Of a DNA stretch of 64,000 bases, positions 41,865-48,801 are shown in pieces. The notes under the pieces are model-generated. The model saw only the letters and a list, made by a program, of their open reading frames with translations, did not search any database and was not told where the DNA came from. Source of the DNA: an uncultured Coriobacteriales bacterium (GTDB lineage: Bacteria > Actinomycetota > Coriobacteriia > Coriobacteriales > UMGS124); NCBI GenBank assembly GCA_934636245.1, contig CAKUAI010000001.1, positions 1 through 64,000 on the forward strand. Reading direction: 5' to 3'. The translations under genes and the position numbers were made by a program. How positions within the stretch are numbered: position 1 is the first letter of the stretch; each line of letters starts with the position of its first letter.

Positions 41865-43109
41865 GTGAACGAGAACGAGACGGCGGGGCAGCATGTCAAT
41901 GAGTCCCATGAGGCATCATGGCCAGTTGTGGGCTACGAGACGCTTCCGTGGCACCGGGACCCGGATGAGCTCGTAGGTGTCTCCAAGACTCAACGGCGCA
42001 AGATTCTGTCCACCTACGAAGCTGCGGTGCCGGCCCGAATCGCAAACCTGGACGTCTCGTTGCCGATGGGGTTATGCAACCGGATGGCCGAGCTGTCCGC
42101 TTCGTTGGCGCGCTTTGACGCCCAGCAGGCAGCTCGTGGGTACGACCTGCCTTCCTTGCTGCTGCGTAGCGAGTCGGCGGCCAGTTCGCAGATCGAGAAC
42201 CTGACTTCGAGCGTGCGCAACGTCGCGCTTGCCGAACTTTCAGACACCGCGCCAGCCAACGCCAAAGTGATCGTCGGCAACATCGCTGCCATGCGATGCG
42301 CCTTGAGGCTTGAGGACGACCTGTCTGTCGAGGGGATTCGCTCCATTCATCGCGAGCTTATCAACCGCGGCGGCGAGTCGTTCGGAGGCGAGGTTCGCGA
42401 CGAGCAGGTCTGGGTTGGGGGCACGGCCTATAGCCCGCACGGGGCACTTTTCGTGCCGCCTGCGGCCGAGCGGGTCATGGGGTGCCTCGAGGACATCGTG
42501 GCATTTTCGCGACGCGATGACATCAATCCTATTGCCAAGGCAGCCTTGACCCATGCCCAATTCGAGACCGTCCACCCCTTCATAGACGGCAACGGCCGGA
42601 CGGGTCGTACCATCCTGCACAAGATGCTTCGGCGCGATGGCGTGTTGGAACATGCGACGCTTCCTGTCTCAGCTGGTCTTTTGCATAATATTCAGTCGTA
42701 TATGGCCGCGATAAGGAAGTATCAGGAGGGTAACCCCATCCCAATTGTCGCCCAGCTTGTCGAGGCACTTGAGTTGGCAGCCGCTCTGGGTGATATCGTA
42801 GCGAGGCGTTTAGATGCGATTGTGGATGAATGGCGAACTCGGATAGACGAGCGCGCGGGGTCGGCGATTCATCGTCTGCCTGACGTTTTAGTAGAACAGC
42901 CTGTCGTTGATTCTGCGTATGTCGCTCAGAGCCTTTGCGTTTCGCGACGCTCTGCAACCTCGATTATTGAGAGGGCGTGCGTTTACGGCATCCTCCGCCC
43001 AGTGGGCGGCAGGCTTCGTGGCGGCTTCTATCAGGCCGATGAGTTCCTGGAAGTGCTAGAGGAGATAGCCGACATGCATGGTATTCGCCGGGTGCTCGCT
43101 GGTAAGTAG
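41865..43109 (+). CDS. Fic-domain protein (AMP-transferase family)
   Basis: 414 residues. The Fic motif is intact: H237-P-F-I-D-G-N-G-R in HPFIDGNGRTGR. An N-terminal inhibitory helix motif S107-S-Q-I-E111-N fits the S-x-x-x-E-[G/N] pattern, so activity would be held in check within the same chain. The C-terminal ~60 residues look like a winged helix (SVYVAQSLCVSRRSATSIIE-type segment near 335-360). Fic enzymes transfer AMP (rarely other groups) to hydroxyl side chains of target proteins. GTG 41865 follows AGGAGGGCAGG. The inverted repeats upstream may be its own operator. Confidence 0.88.
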   Translation: MNENETAGQHVNESHEASWPVVGYETLPWHRDPDELVGVSKTQRRKILSTYEAAVPARIANLDVSLPMGLCNRMAELSASLARFDAQQAARGYDLPSLLLRSESAASSQIENLTSSVRNVALAELSDTAPANAKVIVGNIAAMRCALRLEDDLSVEGIRSIHRELINRGGESFGGEVRDEQVWVGGTAYSPHGALFVPPAAERVMGCLEDIVAFSRRDDINPIAKAALTHAQFETVHPFIDGNGRTGRTILHKMLRRDGVLEHATLPVSAGLLHNIQSYMAAIRKYQEGNPIPIVAQLVEALELAAALGDIVARRLDAIVDEWRTRIDERAGSAIHRLPDVLVEQPVVDSAYVAQSLCVSRRSATSIIERACVYGILRPVGGRLRGGFYQADEFLEVLEEIADMHGIRRVLAGK

Positions 43110-43143
43110 GGCAAGCGGCCAGACATTTTTGGGTTGGCACATT

Positions 43144-43187
43144 AAAGGCCGACCGCACGGGCATGGTGCTCGTGCGGTCGGCCTTTT
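43144..43187 (+). terminator. Terminator after the Fic gene
   Basis: AAAGGCCGACCGCACG and CGTGCGGTCGGCCTTTT form a perfect 16-base stem with T run. Confidence 0.88.
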
Positions 43188-43204
43188 GCGTTTGCATGGG
43201 CAGG

Positions 43205-43541
43205 CGGGGTTATGCGCCGGGTGGGGTAAGCACGGTGAACACGCCGTTTGCTTGCCCCGACTGGGCGCCTGTCAGGGGCAACGCTAGTGCACCCCGGCCG
43301 GCCGCGCATCCGCCGCATCGTCTGATTTTGGGCACCCACGGGCGTGAAACCTGCTCATATCACGCGTCGGATGGACAACGTTTTGCCTGATAACTGGGGA
43401 TGTGAGGGGGGCTGTGGCGACGGGAGGGCCGCGTACCGTGCCTTGCAGCCCGCGAAGGCGGCAGGTGCTAGGCCGGCCGTGCTCCGCACGGGTTTGCCGA
43501 TGCCCTTTGAAAAGTAAGGCTTGGTGATAGGGAGGCGGAAT
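43205..43541. other. Gene-free GC-rich region before the truncated small frame
   Basis: About 340 bases with several short hairpins (for example CCGTGC-TCC-GCACGG near 43477-43491, and GGGCTG...CAGCCC near 43405-43450). It could be a structured leader for the 43542 frame. I checked cobalamin, TPP, glycine and lysine riboswitch consensus boxes by eye and found none. Confidence 0.35.
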
Positions 43542-43613
43542 ATGGCTGATTTGACAGCTACGTCTGATATCCGCAGCCATGTTTGCTCCGCGGCTTACCT
43601 AAGCAACCAATGA
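43542..43613 (+). pseudogene. 23-residue frame cut off at a repeat element (possible gene start)
   Basis: GGGAGGCGG stands 5 bases before ATG 43542, which opens MADLTATSDIRSHVCSAAYL and ends SNQ-stop just inside element B (43599). The strong ribosome-binding site and protein-like start suggest the 5' end of a gene truncated where the element is now. The rest of the gene was not found downstream. Too short to assign a family. Confidence 0.4.
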
Positions 43614-43705
43614 ACAGGTGGGCCGCGCGGGACTTCACCGTTGCAGCACCGCAGGCAGAAACCGTGTTTGATGAGGCCAATCGGGCTTAGTCATCGTTTC
43701 CCTCA
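43599..43705 (-). repeat. Short inverted-repeat element, family 1, copy B
   Basis: On the minus strand it reads GGGAAACGATGACTAAGCCC, then CATCAAACACGGTTTCTGCC, TGCGGTGCT and TGTTCATTGGTTGCTTAG. It aligns end to end with copy A (4311-4416) at roughly three quarters identity by eye. The ends are inverted partners (ATGAACAGGT / ATGACTAAGC). It is followed at 43747 by a half-arm of repeat family 2. Confidence 0.6.
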
Positions 43706-43746
43706 GCAAGTGAGCCTTATAGAAGGTGTTTTCGACGGGGCGGCTT

Positions 43747-43790
43747 GATACACGATGGCCGTTTTTGCGGCCGTATCTCGCCTTTTTTGC
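43747..43790 (+). repeat. Repeat family 2, single arm
   Basis: TGATACACGATGGCCG, then TTTTTGCGGCCGTATCTC and GCCTTTTTT matches the right arm of the element at 58883-59090 (TGATACACGATGGGCG ... GCGGCAGTATCGGCC ... TTTTT). Only one arm is clear here. It may also work as a terminator. Confidence 0.5.
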
Positions 43791-43825
43791 GCGCTGGGTT
43801 TTTGGTAGATTGTCCTGAAGACGAT

Positions 43826-43867
43826 AATCGAAGGGGCCCACGGATTAATGCGGGCCCCTTCGATTGC
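43826..43867 (-). terminator. Terminator downstream of the heme-tailed flavoprotein gene
   Basis: AATCGAAGGGGCCC and GGGCCCCTTCGATT form a perfect stem between the repeat region and the minus-strand flavoprotein stop. Confidence 0.75.
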
Positions 43868-43906
43868 TATATAGGTTGTATCGAAGGCGGATGCCTTGCC
43901 GGGCGA

Positions 43907-45844
43907 TTACTCCATCACCATGTTGTCGGCGACGGTGGCGTCGCCGGCGCGGTAGGTGTGGCAGTTGTCGCAGGCAGCGACGTTGCCGGCGAGCTGCTCG
44001 GGGCTGTAGAGGCTGCTGCCGCCGTGGACGGAGTCGTAGGGGTTCCAGCTGCCCAGCTCGACGGCCGCCTGCACGGTGGCCTCGTCGACGGCCTCGCCGG
44101 TGCCATAGGTGGTGAGGGCGGGGGCGTTGCCCTCGACGACGGGGCCACCGTCAATCGTGCCGTTGACGGCGCACTCGGCGGCCACGTAGCCAAACGTTAC
44201 GGCGCGGCCGATGGAGGTGCCGGGGATGTGACGGGGGTAGTTGCCGGAGAAGAAGTTGCCCGAAGCGTTGCCGCAGGCAAACAGTCCGGGAATGGGCATG
44301 TCGTTGCAGTCGAGCACCGAGCAGTTGCCGTCGATGGTGAGGCCGCCCACCGTGGCAAGCACGCAGCTGTTGGACGTGAGGGCGAAGTAGCGCGTGCCGG
44401 TGAAGGGGATGGTGCCCATCAGGTCGCGGCCGAAGCGCTCGTCCTTGCCCGTTTCGAAGCCGGCGTTGTAGTCAGCCACGGTCTGGGCGAGTGCGGCACC
44501 GTCGATGCCGGCGGCCTCGCCGAGCTCCTCGAGGCTTGCGGCCTCGTAGAGCCAACCCTTGCCCTTGAACTCCTCGAGCGTGGCGTCGTCGAGCATGCCG
44601 TCGGCCATGGTCTCGTCAAAGACGTACCAGCAGTTCTTGCCGTAGGCGGGCTGGGCGTTCTGGGCGTTGGAGACGCTCTGGAAGGGCAGGTCCTCACGGA
44701 CGAAACGCTGACCGCGGCCGTTCACCAGGATGCCGAAGTACACGGCATTCCAAGTGCGCGCGTCGTCGAAAGAGTCGGGGTTGCCCCAGCGGAAGTTCAT
44801 GACGGGCTGGGGAATCGGGTCCATCTGTGCTCCTGCGGCAAGGCCCATCATGTGACCGTCGCCCGTGGTGCCCCAGCCCGGGTTCCACCAGGAGGAGCTG
44901 GCGTAGTCCTCGGGGCGCGTCCAGGCCTGCATCATCTCAGGGTTGCAGTCGTAGCCGCCCGTGGCGAGGATGACGCCCTTGGCAGCGGTTGCCTTGAAGT
45001 AGCCGTCGGCGTCCTTGGCGATGACGCCCGTGACGCGGCCCGACTCGTCCTGCGTCAGCTGCACGGCAGGCGTGGAGAAGCGCATGTCGACGTTGTCATA
45101 AGCGCTCTTGGCAACCTGCTGCATTTCCAGGCACACGTAGATACCCGACAGGCCCGAGCGCACACCGGCGTCCTCGGGAAGTGCAGGCGAGTCGTAGAAG
45201 CCCAGCTCGGTGTCGATGAGCGGGGTGAGGGCGGGCATGCCGCACGTGGAGGGACCCTGTTCGACCTTGGTGATCACAAAGCCGTTCTGACCCTTGTCAA
45301 GCATCTCCTGCCAGAAGTCGGTCGCCTCGCCGGAGCGGTCGCAGTAGGTGTGCGCCGGCTCGGGGCGGCAGCGCCAGTAGGCGGAGCGCTGAATCTCGTC
45401 GAAGAGGGCGGTCTTGTCGATCTCGGTGCCCTCCTGGCACTTGGCACCGGCGGCGCCGAAGCACTCGAAGCAGCCGCGACCCTTGGTCATCTTCTCAAGC
45501 AGCAGTACGTTGGCGCCCATGTCGGCTGCCTTGAGCGTGGCGATGAGGCCGCCGATGCCAGCGCCCACGACGACGACGTCGAAGTCCTCGGTGCGCGTGA
45601 TTTCGCTGTCGGCAATGGTGCGCGACTCAAAAGCGATGGGGCCGCGCGGGCCGGGGCAGGCGGCCACGCGGGCCGGCTGGGCCACGACGCCGTCGGCGTA
45701 GATGTTGAGGTAATCAGCAGCGGTGGCCTCGGGCGCAGTGGTGCTCGCAGAATCTGCCAGGGCGCTTGCCGTGCTTGCGGCTGCGACTGCAGCCGTGGCA
45801 ACGCCCGCTGCCTGCACAAACGAACGACGCGAAATGGTGCTCAT
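43907..45844 (-). CDS. Tat-exported FAD-dependent reductase with a C-terminal heme-binding motif
   Basis: 645 residues. Tat signal ISRRSFVQAAG, then a FAD-binding motif VVVVGAGIGGLIATLKAADM and EKMTKGRG. The C-terminal FAD segment (LFACGNASGNFFSGNYPRHI) is typical of the fumarate reductase-like flavoproteins. The last 21 residues contain C625-D-N-C628-H629, a c-type heme motif. In known flavocytochromes of this group the heme domain is usually N-terminal and has several hemes, so this arrangement is unusual. It would accept electrons through that heme. It is divergent from a TetR gene across a clear operator. Confidence 0.85.
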   Translation of the reverse strand: MSTISRRSFVQAAGVATAAVAAASTASALADSASTTAPEATAADYLNIYADGVVAQPARVAACPGPRGPIAFESRTIADSEITRTEDFDVVVVGAGIGGLIATLKAADMGANVLLLEKMTKGRGCFECFGAAGAKCQEGTEIDKTALFDEIQRSAYWRCRPEPAHTYCDRSGEATDFWQEMLDKGQNGFVITKVEQGPSTCGMPALTPLIDTELGFYDSPALPEDAGVRSGLSGIYVCLEMQQVAKSAYDNVDMRFSTPAVQLTQDESGRVTGVIAKDADGYFKATAAKGVILATGGYDCNPEMMQAWTRPEDYASSSWWNPGWGTTGDGHMMGLAAGAQMDPIPQPVMNFRWGNPDSFDDARTWNAVYFGILVNGRGQRFVREDLPFQSVSNAQNAQPAYGKNCWYVFDETMADGMLDDATLEEFKGKGWLYEAASLEELGEAAGIDGAALAQTVADYNAGFETGKDERFGRDLMGTIPFTGTRYFALTSNSCVLATVGGLTIDGNCSVLDCNDMPIPGLFACGNASGNFFSGNYPRHIPGTSIGRAVTFGYVAAECAVNGTIDGGPVVEGNAPALTTYGTGEAVDEATVQAAVELGSWNPYDSVHGGSSLYSPEQLAGNVAACDNCHTYRAGDATVADNMVME

Positions 45845-45922
45845 TGAGTCTTCCTTCCCCTTGTCTTGTGGTCAAGCCTCACGCGCAGTCGCAATATGGG
45901 GCGAACATGCGAGACTTTAAGT

Positions 45923-45963
45923 CCGTACAGTGTACGAACATGGCGATACTGTACACTGTACGG
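45923..45963 (+). promoter_or_regulatory. TetR operator between the flavoprotein and TetR genes
   Basis: CCGTACAGTGTAC and GTACACTGTACGG form a perfect 13-base inverted repeat with a 15-base spacer. Each arm is itself nearly palindromic (GTACAGTGTAC). It sits in the short divergent promoter region, 79 bases from the flavoprotein start and 36 from the TetR start. Confidence 0.75.
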
Positions 45964-45998
45964 TCTTAGTTTTCAAGCATGGTGTATGGAGGTTTTCG

Positions 45999-46637
45999 AT
46001 GCCGAAGAAACCCGGCTTTGCTCCCGGTCTCGATCGCGACGAGATTCTTGCGCGTGCCCTGGAGATGGCAGACGAATGCGGCATCGAGGCCGTGAGCATG
46101 CGCAAGCTTGCGGCTGCCGTGGGATGCGCCCCCATGACGCTCTACACGTATTTTGACGGCATCCAGGAGATCCGTGCCGGCGTGGTGGCTCTGGCGTTTC
46201 GCGAGGTAGACGCCGACCCCGTGCCGGGGGAGCGCTGGGACGACACGCTCCGTCGCACGATGGGCTCCATTCGCGCGATGTACCTGCGTCATAGCCATGC
46301 CGACCTCTTCAAGGTGGAGATGGGTGGCTATGCCGCGCCTCTTGTCGAGCATACGGCGCGCATCTACGCCCTCCACGAGGCACAGGGCATTCCTGCCCCC
46401 ATTCTCAAGCGCGCCTGGTGCGTCATCGACGCCTTCCTCGGAGGTTTCATTTCAGCGGAGCTTACCGAGCTCAGCGCGAATCCCGAGCATCCCGACCCCG
46501 AGGGGTGTACGTGGATGGAGACGGCCGAGGCTGCCTACACCGAAGAGTCGTTTGCGAGCGGTGTGGAGATCATCATTGCAGGTATCCGCGCCATTGCTGC
46601 TCCCGACTCCTGCGATTGGGCAACCCCGCTGGCGTAA
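45999..46637 (+). CDS. TetR-family regulator
   Basis: 212 residues. Helix-turn-helix: RDEILARALEMADECGIEAV, SMRKLAAAVGCAPMTLYTYF. The C-terminal domain resembles the TetR_C type found in TetR/AcrR regulators with a Trp-containing pocket. TGGAGGT lies 6 bases upstream of ATG 45999. It is divergent from the heme-tailed flavoprotein, with the palindromic operator between them, so it likely represses that gene until its substrate is present. Confidence 0.9.
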   Translation: MPKKPGFAPGLDRDEILARALEMADECGIEAVSMRKLAAAVGCAPMTLYTYFDGIQEIRAGVVALAFREVDADPVPGERWDDTLRRTMGSIRAMYLRHSHADLFKVEMGGYAAPLVEHTARIYALHEAQGIPAPILKRAWCVIDAFLGGFISAELTELSANPEHPDPEGCTWMETAEAAYTEESFASGVEIIIAGIRAIAAPDSCDWATPLA

Positions 46638-46851
46638 GATTCTGGGCTCGGCATATGCCCAAAGCGCTTCCAGGAGCCGTTTTCTGCGCCCTGGGCGGGA
46701 CGGGCCCAAGGTTAAGCGCGTCTTTCGAGACGACTGTATCCGCTGTCCTTTGCCTGCAGGGTGGGGCCGTTGATTTTGCGCCTCGACTGCGTGGATGGTG
46801 CTCCGGTCGATATGTTCCGCGAAGTTCGTACATCATCGCGTCCCAAACGTG

Positions 46852-46899
46852 CGAAGGGCCTCGAACCCAGGATGTTCAATCCGGGTTCGGGGCCCTTCG
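46852..46899. terminator. Bidirectional terminator between TetR and ABC exporter
   Basis: CGAAGGGCC-TCGAACCC and GGGTTCG-GGGCCCTTCG form a long stem in the gap between the convergent genes. Confidence 0.65.
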
Positions 46900-46926
46900 T
46901 CATGTGCGGCTTAGCGCGTCTTTCTC

Positions 46927-48801
46927 TTACGCAGCCTCGTCGAACTGGGAGTTGTAGAGCTCGGCGTAGTAGCCGCCGCGGGCGAGCAGCTCGGCGTGCG
47001 TGCCTTTCTCCACGATGTCGCCGTCGCGCAGCACCAAGATGACGTCGGCGTTGCGGATGGTGGAGAGGCGGTGCGCGATGACGAAGCTCGTGCGGCCGCG
47101 CATGAGCTCGTCCATGGCATGCTGGATGAGCTCCTCGGTGCGCGTGTCCACGTTGGAGGTGGCCTCGTCGAGGATGAGCGCGGGGCGGTCGGCCAAGACG
47201 GCGCGGGCGATGGTGATGAGCTGGCGCTGGCCCTGGGAGAGGTTCGTGCCCTCCTCGTTGATCACGAAGTCATAGCCGCCGGCCAGGGTGCGGATGAAAT
47301 GGTCGCAGCGTGCTGCCTTCGCGGCGGCCTCGACCTCGGCGTCGGTCGCCTCGGGGCGCCCATAGCGGATGTTGTCGCGGATCGTGCCGTTGAAGAGCCA
47401 CGTGTCCTGCAGCACCATCGCGAACTCGCTCCGTAGCTCCGCGCGGTTCCAGTCACGCACGTCCACGCCGTCTACGAGCAGTTTTCCTGCATCCACATCA
47501 TAGAAGCGCTGAAGCAGCTTGATGAGCGTGGTCTTGCCGGCACCCGTGGGGCCCACGATGGCCACGGTCTGGCCGGGCTCTGTGGTCAGCGTGAAGTCGT
47601 GGATGATGGGCTTGGCGGGGTCGTAGCCAAACTTGACGTGCTCGAACTGCACATGACCGTCGCGCACGGCAGGTACCTGGGCGTTTGCGGCTTCTTCCTC
47701 CTCAGGTGCGGCAAGGAACTCGAAGACGCGCTCGGTGGCCGCGGCCATGGACTGCATCGTGTTGCTTACGTTTGCCAGCTGCTGCACGGGCTGGGTGAAG
47801 TTGCGCACGTACTGGATGAAGCTCTGGATGTCGCCGGGGGTGGCGCTGCCGGCAAGCGCGAGCTGGGCGCCCACCACGACGACGGCCACGTAGCCGGCGT
47901 TGCCCACAAGCGACATGAGCGGCATCATAAGGCCGGAGAGGAACTGCGAGCGCCAGCCGGAGACGAAGAGGCGGTCGTTCTCCTTGTCGAACTCGGCCAC
48001 GGCATCCTCGGCGCGGTCGAAGACCTGAATGACGTTCTGACCTGCGAAGTCTTCCTCAACGATGCCGTTCACGGAGCCCAGGACCTTCTGTTGCTCGCGG
48101 AAGTAGGGCTGCGAGAAGTGCATCATCACGCCCATGATCACGCCGGCGACGGGCAGTGTGATAACGACGACGCCGGTGAGCGGCAGGCTGATGGAGAGCA
48201 TCATCACGAGCACGCCCACAATCTGCGTGATGGAGGTGATGAGCTGGGTCACCGACTGGTTGAGGCTCTGGCCCAGCGTGTCGACGTCGTTGGTGATGCG
48301 GCTGAGCACGTCGCCCTTGCTGTGGCCTTTGAAGTAGCTCATGGGCACGACGGTGATCTTGTGCGCGATCTCCTTGCGCATGCGGTAGCAGATCTTCTGC
48401 GTGACGCCGGTCATGAGCCAGCCCTGCACGAGGTTGCAGGCAGAGCTTGCCAGGTAGAGGCCCAAAAGCAGCAGCAGCGTGCGGCCGATCCAGTCAAAAT
48501 CGACCGAGCCCGTGCCTGAGACTTTGGCCACGAGGCCCTCGTAGAGCTTGGTGGTGACCTCGCCTAGGACCTTGGGTCCCACGATGTTGAAGATCACGGA
48601 GCACATGGCAAACGCGATTGCGAAGAACACCGCGATCTTGTGCTTGCCCACGTATCCCAGAAGCTTGCGCATGGTACCCTTGAAGTCCTTGGGCTTCTCC
48701 ACGACGCGGCCAGGTCCGTGGCCGTGGCCGCCTCCTCCCATGGGGCCGGCACCGCCGGGGCGACGCTTGGGGGCGACGGACCTGCTCATATCGTGTGCCA
48801 T
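46927..48801 (-). CDS. ABC exporter subunit, membrane domain fused to ATPase (consensus site)
   Basis: 624 residues: six membrane helices (about 50-350), then the nucleotide-binding domain. Walker A GPTGAGKTT, signature LSQGQRQ, and Walker B ALILDEATSNVD carry the catalytic Glu. The first 45 residues are Gly/Pro/His-rich. It overlaps its upstream partner by one base (stop/start), so the two form a heterodimeric multidrug or lipid exporter. A partial dead copy of a related gene lies at 41572-41699. Confidence 0.92.
   Translation of the reverse strand: MAHDMSRSVAPKRRPGGAGPMGGGGHGHGPGRVVEKPKDFKGTMRKLLGYVGKHKIAVFFAIAFAMCSVIFNIVGPKVLGEVTTKLYEGLVAKVSGTGSVDFDWIGRTLLLLLGLYLASSACNLVQGWLMTGVTQKICYRMRKEIAHKITVVPMSYFKGHSKGDVLSRITNDVDTLGQSLNQSVTQLITSITQIVGVLVMMLSISLPLTGVVVITLPVAGVIMGVMMHFSQPYFREQQKVLGSVNGIVEEDFAGQNVIQVFDRAEDAVAEFDKENDRLFVSGWRSQFLSGLMMPLMSLVGNAGYVAVVVVGAQLALAGSATPGDIQSFIQYVRNFTQPVQQLANVSNTMQSMAAATERVFEFLAAPEEEEAANAQVPAVRDGHVQFEHVKFGYDPAKPIIHDFTLTTEPGQTVAIVGPTGAGKTTLIKLLQRFYDVDAGKLLVDGVDVRDWNRAELRSEFAMVLQDTWLFNGTIRDNIRYGRPEATDAEVEAAAKAARCDHFIRTLAGGYDFVINEEGTNLSQGQRQLITIARAVLADRPALILDEATSNVDTRTEELIQHAMDELMRGRTSFVIAHRLSTIRNADVILVLRDGDIVEKGTHAELLARGGYYAELYNSQFDEAA

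Noticed and set aside
43383..43541. Riboswitch in the structured leader before ATG 43542
   Set aside because: Hairpins exist, but none of the consensus boxes I know (cobalamin, TPP, glycine, lysine) fit.
43745..45847. Plus-strand frame of 700 codons opposite the heme-tailed flavoprotein
   Set aside because: His/Val/Gly-rich shadow; the minus strand has Tat signal, FAD motifs and its own promoter operator.
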